Source: Litorimonas sp039975855 (GTDB lineage: Bacteria > Pseudomonadota > Alphaproteobacteria > Caulobacterales > Maricaulaceae). Taken from it: DNA of 64,000 nt. Below the pieces are notes generated by a model that saw only the letters and a list, made by a program, of their open reading frames with translations, was not told where the DNA came from and searched no databases. Positions within the stretch are counted from its first letter, which is position 1. The number at the start of each line of letters is the position of its first letter. Position numbers and translations under genes: made by a program. Of the stretch, positions 35,706 to 44,017 are shown one piece after another. The stretch is taken from assembly GCA_039975855.1 (NCBI GenBank), contig JBDWGH010000005.1, forward strand, positions 248,001-312,000, in the 5' to 3' direction.

Positions 35706-37122
35706 TCTCGGTTTCATCGACAGGAATACGGATAACTTGTCCCGGATAAATTTTGTCTGGATTGTGAAGGGTACCCGTATTGAGCTCGAAGATTTCTTTG
35801 TACCGCTTTGGATCCCCAAGCTCTCGCTTGGCAATTTTTCCCAAGGTCTCACCCTTTACAATTGTGTGATATGTAAAGGCCTTTTCGCTTTTTGACGCTT
35901 CGGTTTTTCCTCTGACTTGTTTTTGCTTGAGCGGCGGGGCGAAATCTAATTTATCGAGTGCCTCGCTGAGGTGGGTCAGGGTTTTGGATCGATATGTCTC
36001 TCCATTATGGCCCCCATGTTTCCACCGTCTTTTCACGCTTTCATGAAGTTGGTGTAGCCCCTTAGGCTTATGGTTTCGGGTCTGCGCAAGCATATTCATA
36101 ATACTAAATTTCTTAGGCGGCGTTGTCGAATTTCTTAGAGAATCTTGGTAATCTGGTAATACCGAAAAGACGGACGATGTCGGGGACGTGTCCAATTCTA
36201 ATCCAGCCTCTTTGGCGCCGTCCAAAATCCAATCAAATGCCCCGTCCGATAAACCTCGAACATCGCCGCCACCACCAACTGAACCATGGTTCCCCGGGAA
36301 AAACATTTCTTGAATAGGGCGTTTAGGGTCAGTGTCTTTAAACCCTAATCTATCATTTGCGTCTGCAACCTTTCCCCAGGGCTCAGAATGGAAATGCGGA
36401 CGCCTTTCGTCGAGAGCAACAGCATGCCGCCCCGCCGTTATCATGCCGTTTAGTTTATGATCATGATATTTGTGATCGCTATCGACAAAAGCCTTTTGTT
36501 TCCTTTTCATCAGGCTCGCCCAGACGATTTTCCAAAACCCGATAGACTCCACAGTGTCCCACAGTCCGACATATCTAAATTTGAAAGGGAGCGACGAGCC
36601 TTTCAAATAATCGGGAAGATCGCATCTGTGAGTTTCGTCTTCTCCACAGGTTGAAATGTGCCGGGAGTGTAGAGCTCTGAAGCTAAGCATTTTGGGGTCA
36701 TCGAACTTTAGCCCCTTTTTATATAGTCGAATGCCCTCAGTTACGTTTTTCACGTGATCTCGCTGAATAATACCAACACTGCGAACGAGCCCTACAAAGG
36801 ATCGAGCCGTAAAGGCCCCTCTCGAAAAACCGAAAACGTAGACTTCGTCCTGTGGATCATAATTGAACATCAGGAAGCGATAGGCTTCTTGCATGTTTTT
36901 CAAAACGCCCAATCCGAACATTCCGTCTATGTGGCGTCTGATCCAACCGCCATGTGTTCCAATACCTTCGTCATAGTGGATGATTTGAGTAACGCTTAGT
37001 TTGGACTTCGCGGTAATGGCCGTTTTGGGCGTAAGTCCTGTCGCCATCATGAGCACATTGGTTGGCTCTTTAGCGTCAATTTTATTCCAAGTGCCGTCAA
37101 AGCAAATAATAATACGTTTCAT
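35698..37122 (-). CDS. DUF2235 alpha/beta hydrolase fused to LysM
   Basis: 474 aa. The N-terminal domain (to about residue 330) opens RIIICFDGTWN and has the nucleophile S100 in GFSRG, the DUF2235 family that includes Tle1-type phospholipase effectors of type VI secretion. The C-terminus (about 413-470) is a LysM domain: YHTIVKGETLGKIAKREL and YPGQVIRIPV. LysM binds peptidoglycan or chitin. No signal peptide is visible and no T6SS genes are nearby, so the target is open. It is convergent with the DUF1287 gene. Confidence 0.85.
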   Translation of the reverse strand: MKRIIICFDGTWNKIDAKEPTNVLMMATGLTPKTAITAKSKLSVTQIIHYDEGIGTHGGWIRRHIDGMFGLGVLKNMQEAYRFLMFNYDPQDEVYVFGFSRGAFTARSFVGLVRSVGIIQRDHVKNVTEGIRLYKKGLKFDDPKMLSFRALHSRHISTCGEDETHRCDLPDYLKGSSLPFKFRYVGLWDTVESIGFWKIVWASLMKRKQKAFVDSDHKYHDHKLNGMITAGRHAVALDERRPHFHSEPWGKVADANDRLGFKDTDPKRPIQEMFFPGNHGSVGGGGDVRGLSDGAFDWILDGAKEAGLELDTSPTSSVFSVLPDYQDSLRNSTTPPKKFSIMNMLAQTRNHKPKGLHQLHESVKRRWKHGGHNGETYRSKTLTHLSEALDKLDFAPPLKQKQVRGKTEASKSEKAFTYHTIVKGETLGKIAKRELGDPKRYKEIFELNTGTLHNPDKIYPGQVIRIPVDETETN

Positions 37123-37274
37123 GATCGGTGCGCCCCGTTCCGAATATGTTCTTTAGAACTTAAATGGCGATTCGCGCTCTAGAGTCAAAGTTGTAGTTTT
37201 GGCTTATGAAGCCCTCCTTTTGATGATGGTTGCTATATAATGTAATCTTCACCCAAAAAATCCGCACCTTCACC

Positions 37275-37302
37275 CTTGCGAGTCCAATTTGCCGCCCCAT
37301 AT
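37275..37302 (+). promoter_or_regulatory. RpoH (sigma-32) heat-shock promoter of dnaK
   Basis: CTTGCG (37275-37280), 14-nt spacer, CCCCATAT (37295-37302). This matches the sigma-32 consensus (CCCTTGAA-13 to 15-CCCCATNT) very closely, including CCC before TTG. Predicted transcription starts about 37308, giving a leader of about 105 nt. Confidence 0.85.
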
Positions 37303-37369
37303 CGGGCTGGAAAGGGGTTTTAGCGTCTGCTTTATGCAGCGTGCGAACTTCTATAGTCTTACAATATAT

Positions 37370-37392
37370 GCAGGTGCCGAAAGCGGGCCTGC
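37370..37392 (+). promoter_or_regulatory. Hairpin in the dnaK leader
   Basis: GCAGG and CCTGC enclose CCG/CGG with an AAAG loop, 21 nt before ATG and just ahead of the Shine-Dalgarno GGAG (37402-37405). It could affect translation with temperature. Confidence 0.4.
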
Positions 37393-37413
37393 CCCCAATT
37401 TGGAGCATGATAC

Positions 37414-39324
37414 ATGTCTAAAGTGATCGGTATCGACCTCGGCACCACAAACTCGTGTGTTGCGGTTATGGACGGCGATAAGCCAAGAGTTATTGAAAAC
37501 GCAGAAGGCCAACGGACGACACCGTCAGTTGTCGCCTTTACCGAAGACGGCGAACGCTTGATAGGTATTCCTGCGAAACGCCAAGCGGTCACTAACCCAG
37601 AGCATACTTATTTCGCGGTCAAACGTCTGATTGGACGTCCGTTCACCGACCCAGCTGTCAAAAAAGACGCTAAACTTGTCCCTTATAAAATTGTCAAAGG
37701 CAAAGGCGGCGATGCCTATGTCCAGGGCCGTGACAAAGAACTGTCTCCGGCTGAAGTCTCGGCGATGACTTTGACGAAGATGAAGGAAACCGCTGAGGAT
37801 TATCTCGGCGCGACCGTTACTCAGGCCGTGATCACGGTTCCAGCTTACTTTAACGACGCACAGCGTCAGGCGACTAAAGATGCCGGCAAAATTGCCGGTC
37901 TTGAAGTTCTTCGCATCATCAACGAGCCAACAGCTGCGGCGCTGGCTTACGGCATGAACAAAGAAGACGGTAAAACCATTGCGGTTTATGACCTCGGCGG
38001 CGGTACTTTCGATGTGTCCGTTCTCGAAATTGGCGACGGTGTTTTCGAAGTGAAGTCGACAAACGGCGATACCTTCCTCGGCGGTGAAGATTTCGATATG
38101 CGTATCGTCGAATATTTTGCGGACGAGTTCAAAAAAGAGAACGGCATTGATCTAAAGGCAGACAAGCTGGCGCTCCAACGTCTCCGTGAAGAAGCGGAAA
38201 AAGCGAAGAAGGAACTCTCTACGGCGTCTTCCTATGAGGTAAACCTGCCCTTCATTACAGCCGATGCAACTGGCCCGAAACATTTGAACATGAAGTTGAC
38301 TCGCGCCAAGTTGGAAAAGCTTGTCGATGACCTTATCAAACGTACAATCGCACCGATCAAGAAAGCGATTGCGGATGCGGGTCTGTCCGCGTCTGACATT
38401 GATGATGTTGTCCTTGTTGGCGGTATGACGCGTATGCCAGCCGTTCAGGAAGCCGTATCAAAGTTCTTTGGTAAAGAGCCGCATAAAGGCGTGAACCCGG
38501 ATGAAGTTGTTGCCATGGGCGCCGCGATCCAAGCTGGTGTTTTGCAGGGCGATGTTAAAGACGTTCTATTGCTGGACGTCACGCCGCTATCTTTGGGTAT
38601 CGAAACTGAAGGCGGATTGTTCACACGCATGATCGATCGCAATACGACGATCCCGACAAAGAAGTCACAGGTTTACTCAACAGCGACAGACAATCAGTCG
38701 GCGGTGACAATTAAAGTCAGCCAAGGCGAACGCGAAATGGCGGCGGACAACAAACTTCTCGGTCAATTTGATCTCGTGGGTATTCCGCCAGCACCGCGCG
38801 GCATGCCGCAAATCGAAGTCACTTTCGACATTGATGCCAACGGTATCGTGAATGTGTCTGCGAAAGACAACGCAACAGGCAAAGAACAGCAAATCCGTAT
38901 CCAAGCTTCTGGCGGTCTGACCGATGAAGATATTGAAGCGATGGTCAAAGACGCTGAAGCCAATGCGGAAGGTGACAAAGCTCGCCGTGAATTGGTCGAG
39001 GCCAAGAACCAAGCTGAGGCGATTATCCACAAAGCTGAGTCTGACCTGAAGGAACACGAAGAAGCAATTTCCGAGGAAGACAAGGCGGCCGTCGAAGAAG
39101 CTCTCGCGGAATGTAAAGAAGTCGCAGAAGGCGAAGACACTGCACTCATCGTTGATAAGGTTCAGGTCTTGTCTGCAGCCCTCATGAAAGTCGGTCAGTC
39201 CATGTATGAAAATGCAGCTGCGGAAGCGGATGCCGGCCCAGCGTCGCAAGCTGATCAAGCAGATGACGATGATGATGTTGTCGACGCTGAGTTTGAAGAT
39301 GTTGACGACGAAAACGCTGCATAA
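37414..39324 (+). CDS. dnaK: Hsp70 chaperone DnaK
   Basis: 636 aa. The ATPase domain begins GIDLGTTNSCVAVMDGD, with AVITVPAYFNDAQRQATKDAG (described) and VYDLGGGTFDVS. The substrate-binding domain starts near residue 390, and an acidic C-terminal tail ends with Asp/Glu-rich sequence. It folds and protects proteins in the cytosol with DnaJ and GrpE. It is transcribed from the RpoH promoter above. A terminator follows immediately (39351-39380). Confidence 0.99.
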   Translation: MSKVIGIDLGTTNSCVAVMDGDKPRVIENAEGQRTTPSVVAFTEDGERLIGIPAKRQAVTNPEHTYFAVKRLIGRPFTDPAVKKDAKLVPYKIVKGKGGDAYVQGRDKELSPAEVSAMTLTKMKETAEDYLGATVTQAVITVPAYFNDAQRQATKDAGKIAGLEVLRIINEPTAAALAYGMNKEDGKTIAVYDLGGGTFDVSVLEIGDGVFEVKSTNGDTFLGGEDFDMRIVEYFADEFKKENGIDLKADKLALQRLREEAEKAKKELSTASSYEVNLPFITADATGPKHLNMKLTRAKLEKLVDDLIKRTIAPIKKAIADAGLSASDIDDVVLVGGMTRMPAVQEAVSKFFGKEPHKGVNPDEVVAMGAAIQAGVLQGDVKDVLLLDVTPLSLGIETEGGLFTRMIDRNTTIPTKKSQVYSTATDNQSAVTIKVSQGEREMAADNKLLGQFDLVGIPPAPRGMPQIEVTFDIDANGIVNVSAKDNATGKEQQIRIQASGGLTDEDIEAMVKDAEANAEGDKARRELVEAKNQAEAIIHKAESDLKEHEEAISEEDKAAVEEALAECKEVAEGEDTALIVDKVQVLSAALMKVGQSMYENAAAEADAGPASQADQADDDDDVVDAEFEDVDDENAA

Positions 39325-39350
39325 CTCGCGGCGCATCTAACGAAAAGTGG

Positions 39351-39380
39351 GGCTCTGCGTTTATAGCGCGGAGCCTTTTT
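39351..39380 (+). terminator. Terminator after dnaK
   Basis: GGCTCTGCG pairs with CGCGGAGCC (one G-U pair) around a 7-nt loop, then five T. It lies 26 bp after the dnaK stop and 3 bp before the FkbM gene's first ATG. It probably limits transcription into dnaJ. Confidence 0.82.
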
Positions 39381-39383
39381 CGA

Positions 39384-40226
39384 ATGGGGAACTCAACACA
39401 TATCGACCCGCCATTTGGGCATTATGCACTTCCGCCTGCCCGAGAGGCGCGGCGATTTAACGCCCATCGCATGGGTAATGATAGGCTGGGTCGTTGGGTT
39501 ATTAGTTTGAGCCGCAAACAAGCCATTCGTGGTTTGGAGGAGCCTTTTGATGTTCCCGTCGCGCCCGGCGTAAACGCACGTCTCTACCCGTCAACAAATC
39601 GGTGTGAGAAACGTGCGCTCTGTGGTGTTCAAATCTGGGACCCCAGTGAACGCGGCGCGCTGCAAAATGCGATAGCTAACGCTTTAGAGGACACTTTCGT
39701 CTTTCTGGATGTAGGCGCAAATGTGGGTCTCTACTCACTCTTTGCGAATGCTTACGCCCAAGCGTCAGGTCAGAATATTCGAATTGTCGCTGTTGAACCC
39801 AGTGCAGAGATGGGCGCGCGTCTAACGGTAAATGCCGCCGCATCAGAAACGAATATTGAATTAGTTCGCTTTGCCATATCGACGGAGGCGGGCGAGGTGT
39901 TTTTGTCAGACGGTGATGGTAATCGCGGTGAAGGCAAAATAGCGGCGCAAGGCGAGGCCGTCCCCGCGATGACATTGCTGCAACTCTGTGAATTGAAAAA
40001 TCTGGACCATATCGGCGCGTTAAAACTTGATATTGAGGGGCAGGATTTAGCCGTCCTTACTCAATTTTTTGAACAAGCCCCTGAAGCGCTTCATCCGCAA
40101 ATGATGATTCTGGAATTGGATGAAACATCTGCTGTTCCGCTCATTGAACTAACGCAGGCTCATAACTATTTAATTACAAAGCGCACACGCATGAATGTCG
40201 TGGTGCGAAAACGGGACCGGACGTAA
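39384..40226 (+). CDS. FkbM-family methyltransferase
   Basis: 280 aa. The SAM-binding region is FVFLDVGANVGLYSLF (about 110-125), then RIVAVEPSAEMGARL, and a later segment with IGALKLDIEGQDLAVL, all typical of FkbM methyltransferases that O-methylate sugars or small molecules. It has no clear Shine-Dalgarno at 39384; a later ATG at 39471 is possible. The gene lies between dnaK and dnaJ, and its stop is contiguous with the dnaJ start. Substrate unknown. Confidence 0.85.
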   Translation: MGNSTHIDPPFGHYALPPAREARRFNAHRMGNDRLGRWVISLSRKQAIRGLEEPFDVPVAPGVNARLYPSTNRCEKRALCGVQIWDPSERGALQNAIANALEDTFVFLDVGANVGLYSLFANAYAQASGQNIRIVAVEPSAEMGARLTVNAAASETNIELVRFAISTEAGEVFLSDGDGNRGEGKIAAQGEAVPAMTLLQLCELKNLDHIGALKLDIEGQDLAVLTQFFEQAPEALHPQMMILELDETSAVPLIELTQAHNYLITKRTRMNVVVRKRDRT

Positions 40227-41390
40227 ATGTCAAAACGTGATTATTACGAAACGCTCGGCGTGGCCAAAAACGCTGACGCGAAAACAATGAAATCTGCTTT
40301 CCGTAAGAAAGCGATGGAATGTCACCCTGATCGGCATCCGGACGATCCGGAGGCCGAAGCGCGGTTCAAGGAACTGAACGAAGCTTACGGCATACTCTCG
40401 GATGAGCAAAAACGTGCAGCCTATGACCGAATGGGCCACGCAGCCTTTGAAGGCGGCGGCGCAGGCGGTGCAGGCGGTTTCCAGGACTTCAACGATATTT
40501 TCAGTCAGATCTTTGGCGGCGGTGCAGGTGGCGGTTTTGCCGATATGTTTGGCGGCGGTGGGCGGCGTCAGCGCCAAACCGTTCAACGCGGGTCAGACCT
40601 ACGTTATGAACTCGATATCACCCTCGAAGAAGCCTTCGCGGGTAAAGACATAGATATTACCGTGCCTATCGCCGAAGACTGCGAGCGTTGCGACGGCATA
40701 GGCGCAGAGCCGGGCGCGAGTGTCGAAACCTGCTCAACCTGCGCAGGGCAAGGCCGTGTACGTACACAACAAGGGTTCTTCCAAATGGAACGGGCGTGTC
40801 CAACGTGTGGCGGGCAGGGTGAATATGTGTCTAACCCCTGCATTGCGTGTGATGGTGTTGGCCAAACGCGGCAAGAAACTGAACTGGACGTCTCTATTCC
40901 GGCAGGCGTTGAAGACGGCACACGCATTCGGCTGACTGGCCAAGGTGACGCTGCCCCTAAACGCGGTGCAACGGGCGGCACACAGCGCGGCGATCTCTAT
41001 ATTTTTGTGGGCGTTAAATCACATGAGCTATTTGAACGCGATGGCGCGAACTTATTCTGCCGTGCGCCGGTTCCTATGACGACGGCCGCGCTGGGCGGGG
41101 ATGTTGAAATTCCAACCATTGATGGCGGACGGTCAAAGATCAAGATTAGTGAAGGCAGTCAAACGGGGAAACGTCTGCGTTTGCGCGGCAAGGGTATGAG
41201 CGTATTGCGGTCTGACAAACGCGGCGATATGTATATCGAGCTCGCCGTGGAGACACCATCAGGTCTAACGAAGCGCCAGAAGGAGCTTCTCGAGGAATTT
41301 GCGATTGAAGGCGGAACTCACTCTGAATCGCCAGAAAGTCGAAATTTCTTTGATAAAGCCAAATCCTTCTGGGATGATCTGGTTGACTAA
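40227..41390 (+). CDS. dnaJ: Hsp40 co-chaperone DnaJ
   Basis: 387 aa. The J domain (about 1-72) has HPD in CHPDRHP. A Gly/Phe-rich stretch (about 75-120) follows, then four zinc-finger repeats CERCDGIG, CSTCAGQG, CPTCGGQG and CIACDGVG. The C-terminal substrate-binding domain follows. It stimulates DnaK ATPase. Its ATG directly follows the FkbM gene's stop. Confidence 0.98.
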   Translation: MSKRDYYETLGVAKNADAKTMKSAFRKKAMECHPDRHPDDPEAEARFKELNEAYGILSDEQKRAAYDRMGHAAFEGGGAGGAGGFQDFNDIFSQIFGGGAGGGFADMFGGGGRRQRQTVQRGSDLRYELDITLEEAFAGKDIDITVPIAEDCERCDGIGAEPGASVETCSTCAGQGRVRTQQGFFQMERACPTCGGQGEYVSNPCIACDGVGQTRQETELDVSIPAGVEDGTRIRLTGQGDAAPKRGATGGTQRGDLYIFVGVKSHELFERDGANLFCRAPVPMTTAALGGDVEIPTIDGGRSKIKISEGSQTGKRLRLRGKGMSVLRSDKRGDMYIELAVETPSGLTKRQKELLEEFAIEGGTHSESPESRNFFDKAKSFWDDLVD

Positions 41391-41829
41391 TCTTTCTCCT
41401 GATTTCGATGCTGAAAAGCGGCGCCGATGGTATGCGATTGCAATGGGATTGACCAACTCAACGATCACGATGACTATTTTGTTTCTTCAATATGGTTTCG
41501 ATGTCGACATGACTTTTTTGGTGTATTTTAGCTTTTGGGCTTTAATTGCGGTTATCACATTCGTCGCCGCTTACGCATTATGGTGGCGCGATCATAACTC
41601 CAAAATTAGAGCCATTGCCTATAGTTGCCTTTGTATCACGCTATTTTCCTTAGCGTTATCATCATTGAATTTTCTATTTTATGGTTCTTTTGACTTTAAT
41701 GGCCTAGAGAGCATTTTGGATGTCTTCGTTTCAATTCACGTAGATTTATTTGGGTTGCCATATGTTGGAGCGGCTATCATAGGATGGCGTTTCGCCCGCC
41801 CTGCACCTGATGTTCGGGAACATTTTTAG
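41374..41829 (+). CDS. Four-segment membrane protein, unknown
   Basis: 151 aa from the ATG at 41374, which overlaps the dnaJ end by 17 bp; a later ATG at 41443 is possible. About four hydrophobic segments lie at 24-42, 49-68, 82-102 and 114-136. Base composition is a little AT-rich. No family recognised. The next gene starts 6 bp later, so the two are probably one unit with dnaJ. Confidence 0.55.
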   Translation: MIWLTNLSPDFDAEKRRRWYAIAMGLTNSTITMTILFLQYGFDVDMTFLVYFSFWALIAVITFVAAYALWWRDHNSKIRAIAYSCLCITLFSLALSSLNFLFYGSFDFNGLESILDVFVSIHVDLFGLPYVGAAIIGWRFARPAPDVREHF

Positions 41830-41835
41830 CGTCTC

Positions 41836-42321
41836 ATGAAACACCTTCCCCAACGCCGCATATTTACGACTCTCATGACGATTTTCGCGACGACATTTTG
41901 CGTTGCAATCACGGGACAAGTCTTGGGTGGGCAGGCTGATTTATTTGCGGACATTCTAAAAATTGCAGTGTTGATTTCCGTCAGTACGGGAGTGATTAGT
42001 TACACTGTTTGGACGCTAACCCATTTGAAAAGAGACAGCATCTCGCGCGGAGTCATTGCTGGGTTTCTAACGGCGGTGATGATTATTCCGCTTCCAGCAT
42101 TCGTCTCGAATTTGAAGGCACAAACATTTTCCGCATATCAAATCTCCACGGAAAGTCTGGTTGCAGCATTTTTCTCTGCGATTCCGCCTGCGATTGATGC
42201 AGGTCTTTATGCCTTTGTTGATATCACGAAGGCCTCGTTAATTGCTGTGACCGCGAGTATGATTCTGGGAGCCGCTATCTCGATCTATATTAACCCCAGA
42301 GATGTTGAACCTGCTGCCTAA
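41836..42321 (+). CDS. Four-segment membrane protein, unknown
   Basis: 161 aa. It has four hydrophobic segments (about 10-29, 38-58, 73-92 and 135-155) and basic residues between them. No family recognised. It is co-oriented with the previous small membrane gene (6 bp between). Its stop interlocks with the convergent avidin-like gene (CTAA, 42318-42321). Confidence 0.55.
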   Translation: MKHLPQRRIFTTLMTIFATTFCVAITGQVLGGQADLFADILKIAVLISVSTGVISYTVWTLTHLKRDSISRGVIAGFLTAVMIIPLPAFVSNLKAQTFSAYQISTESLVAAFFSAIPPAIDAGLYAFVDITKASLIAVTASMILGAAISIYINPRDVEPAA

Positions 42322-42755
42322 GGTTCCGTTGGCGGGCTGAGCTCTACCGGACGAAAATTAGCCGACCCCGCAATAATAGATGACCACAAGTCATCGTCTT
42401 CCTCAGCATCAGGAACATCACGCGTGAGATGCCAAAGCGTACGAATAAATGGACCATCAGCATCCTGACTAATTTGTCCGGTCCAGCTGGTTAGGCTACC
42501 ATAGCCTTTGAAATTGACCGTAAAGGTCACCTGATCTCCTTCGATAAAACCGGTCAATGGAAAGCGTGAGGCCGGATCGGGATTGCCAAGTTGCGTATTG
42601 TAATACCCTGAAAGCAATCCATCATGTTCTACAAATGTCACGGAAGAGCCGCGTTCATTCGCCCATTCACCAGATACATTTGGTTCCAGACCTTGCGCGT
42701 CGGCAGCACAAGCGGAGAGTAAAAGTGAGGCTGTGATGAAACAGGACCGTATCAT
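42318..42755 (-). CDS. Avidin/streptavidin-family lipoprotein
   Basis: 145 aa. Residues 1-15 are a lipoprotein signal with lipobox LSAC, Cys16; residue 17 is Ala, so outer-membrane sorting is expected. The mature domain aligns with streptavidin without gaps in the key strands. Streptavidin N23, S27, Y43, G48, N49, S88, T90, W92, W108, L110 and W120 correspond to N33, S37, Y52, G57, N58, S87, T89, W91, W108, L110 and W124. S45 is T54, V47 is L56, W79 is F82, and D128 is A132. It probably binds biotin with altered strength. The ATG overlaps the esterase stop (ATGA), and GGAGG lies 7 nt upstream within the esterase coding end. Confidence 0.85.
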   Translation of the reverse strand: MIRSCFITASLLLSACAADAQGLEPNVSGEWANERGSSVTFVEHDGLLSGYYNTQLGNPDPASRFPLTGFIEGDQVTFTVNFKGYGSLTSWTGQISQDADGPFIRTLWHLTRDVPDAEEDDDLWSSIIAGSANFRPVELSPPTEP

Positions 42756-44017
42756 TGAATAGCCTCCAAAGCTTGCGCAAGAGCGCTGCGTTTGGCGTCT
42801 GATAAAACGTGGGTTTCTAACGTTAGTTCTGGTGAGAGCACCCCAATCTCGCCAGCGTCCCACCCCGGGTTTCCGGTTTCAATAAACTGTAAAAGTGCGT
42901 TGCGGTAATCAGAGGGGATTCCATTAAACACCCCCTCATATTGTTGCCCATGATATGCACCGGGCGCGCCGTCTCGCCGAGCGTCATAATAGAAAATTTG
43001 CCCATCAGATTGGCGCGCGAGCTCCAAGCTTGAAAACCCATACCGCATGTCTCCGAAAATACGCTGAGCGGCTTGTGTGTCTGATATGGCAAAGTCAGAC
43101 GCATAGGCTGCGCGAATGTCTGGACTGTCTATTCGTTTGATAAAGTCTTGAACTGAAAATCCAGCCCCGCCTAGCGTACCGGCCCCGTCATAGGAGTTCC
43201 AACCCGTCACAATCGGGACGTCCATAATTCGCCCTGCCTGCCAAAGCGCGCTCGGTTGTTCGCGTAGATAGGGCGCGTCAATATAGGGCAAATGAAAGAA
43301 AGGCGTTTGCGCGACGATCTCGGCGGCCGAACGTTCCGTTTCCAATGCCCCAAATCGAATGCGGGCGCGTTCTTCAGGGCTAGGATTATAGGCTTTGGGA
43401 AACGGCCAAGCCCCATATCCGGCATGAGCCCAAGCTTGCGCGTATTTCCCTGACGCGCGGGGATCGGTCAGCATGAGCTGTACGCCCATTCCGCCAGCAC
43501 TGTGTCCGGCGAGTGTCACATTTTTCGGGTCACCACCAAATTCTCCGATGTTTTTTTGCACCCAATCCAGTGCAGCGACCATGTCCGCTTGTCCAAAATT
43601 ACGCGGGTCATTTTCATCCCAGCCGGGCCAATCATGAAAGCCCAATTTCCCGAGACGGTAATTAAATGTCACCACGACAATTCCGTCATCAACAAAGGTT
43701 TTTGGACCGTCTCCACCTAAACCTGCTCGAAAACCGCCGCCGTGAAACCAGATGAGGACGGGTGCGCGTTTAGCGGTGCTTGGCGAAAAGACATTCAGGA
43801 ATAAGCAGTCTTCGATCATGACGGATTGCCCATCTTGGGGGCAAGGAGGCCCCATTGTGTCAAACGGCTCGGCGTCGTTCCATTCCTCATTGACTTCAGG
43901 TAATTCCCATCTTTGCGCAGTGGCATATTCAATGCCCAAATAGCTCTGGGTAACGGGCTCCGGCGTTACCGCGCAAGCGGTCAGAGCAAAAGCGGCAAGT
44001 CCTAGTAATCTACGCAC
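42752..44017 (-). CDS. Type-B carboxylesterase lipoprotein
   Basis: 421 aa from the GTG at 44017, chosen because GGGAG lies 6 nt upstream; it overlaps the NhaC gene by 8 bp. Lipobox LTAC ends at Cys15. Catalytic features are the oxyanion motif HGGG (92-95), nucleophile S173 in GHSAGG, acid D277 in WNSYDG, and H356 in GAYHGQ. It hydrolyses esters, probably in the outer membrane or periplasm. The substrate is unknown. Its position between an antiporter gene and an avidin-like gene suggests handling of an esterified biotin or another small molecule, but that is inference. Confidence 0.9.
   Translation of the reverse strand: MRRLLGLAAFALTACAVTPEPVTQSYLGIEYATAQRWELPEVNEEWNDAEPFDTMGPPCPQDGQSVMIEDCLFLNVFSPSTAKRAPVLIWFHGGGFRAGLGGDGPKTFVDDGIVVVTFNYRLGKLGFHDWPGWDENDPRNFGQADMVAALDWVQKNIGEFGGDPKNVTLAGHSAGGMGVQLMLTDPRASGKYAQAWAHAGYGAWPFPKAYNPSPEERARIRFGALETERSAAEIVAQTPFFHLPYIDAPYLREQPSALWQAGRIMDVPIVTGWNSYDGAGTLGGAGFSVQDFIKRIDSPDIRAAYASDFAISDTQAAQRIFGDMRYGFSSLELARQSDGQIFYYDARRDGAPGAYHGQQYEGVFNGIPSDYRNALLQFIETGNPGWDAGEIGVLSPELTLETHVLSDAKRSALAQALEAIQ
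42763..42767 (-). promoter_or_regulatory. Shine-Dalgarno of the avidin-like gene
   Basis: GGAGG on the minus strand, inside the last codons of the esterase gene and 7 nt before the avidin-like ATG. It decides that start and shows the small gene is translated in its own right. Confidence 0.75.

Larger units (their letters stand above)
37123..37413. other. dnaK upstream region
   Basis: 291 bp between the divergent DUF2235 gene and dnaK. It holds the RpoH promoter and a leader hairpin noted separately. Nothing else was recognised. Confidence 0.5.

Noticed and set aside
38677..39336. 219-codon minus-strand frame opposite dnaK
   Set aside because: It mirrors the codon pattern of dnaK, has no Shine-Dalgarno or family features, and is a typical shadow of a long, biased gene.
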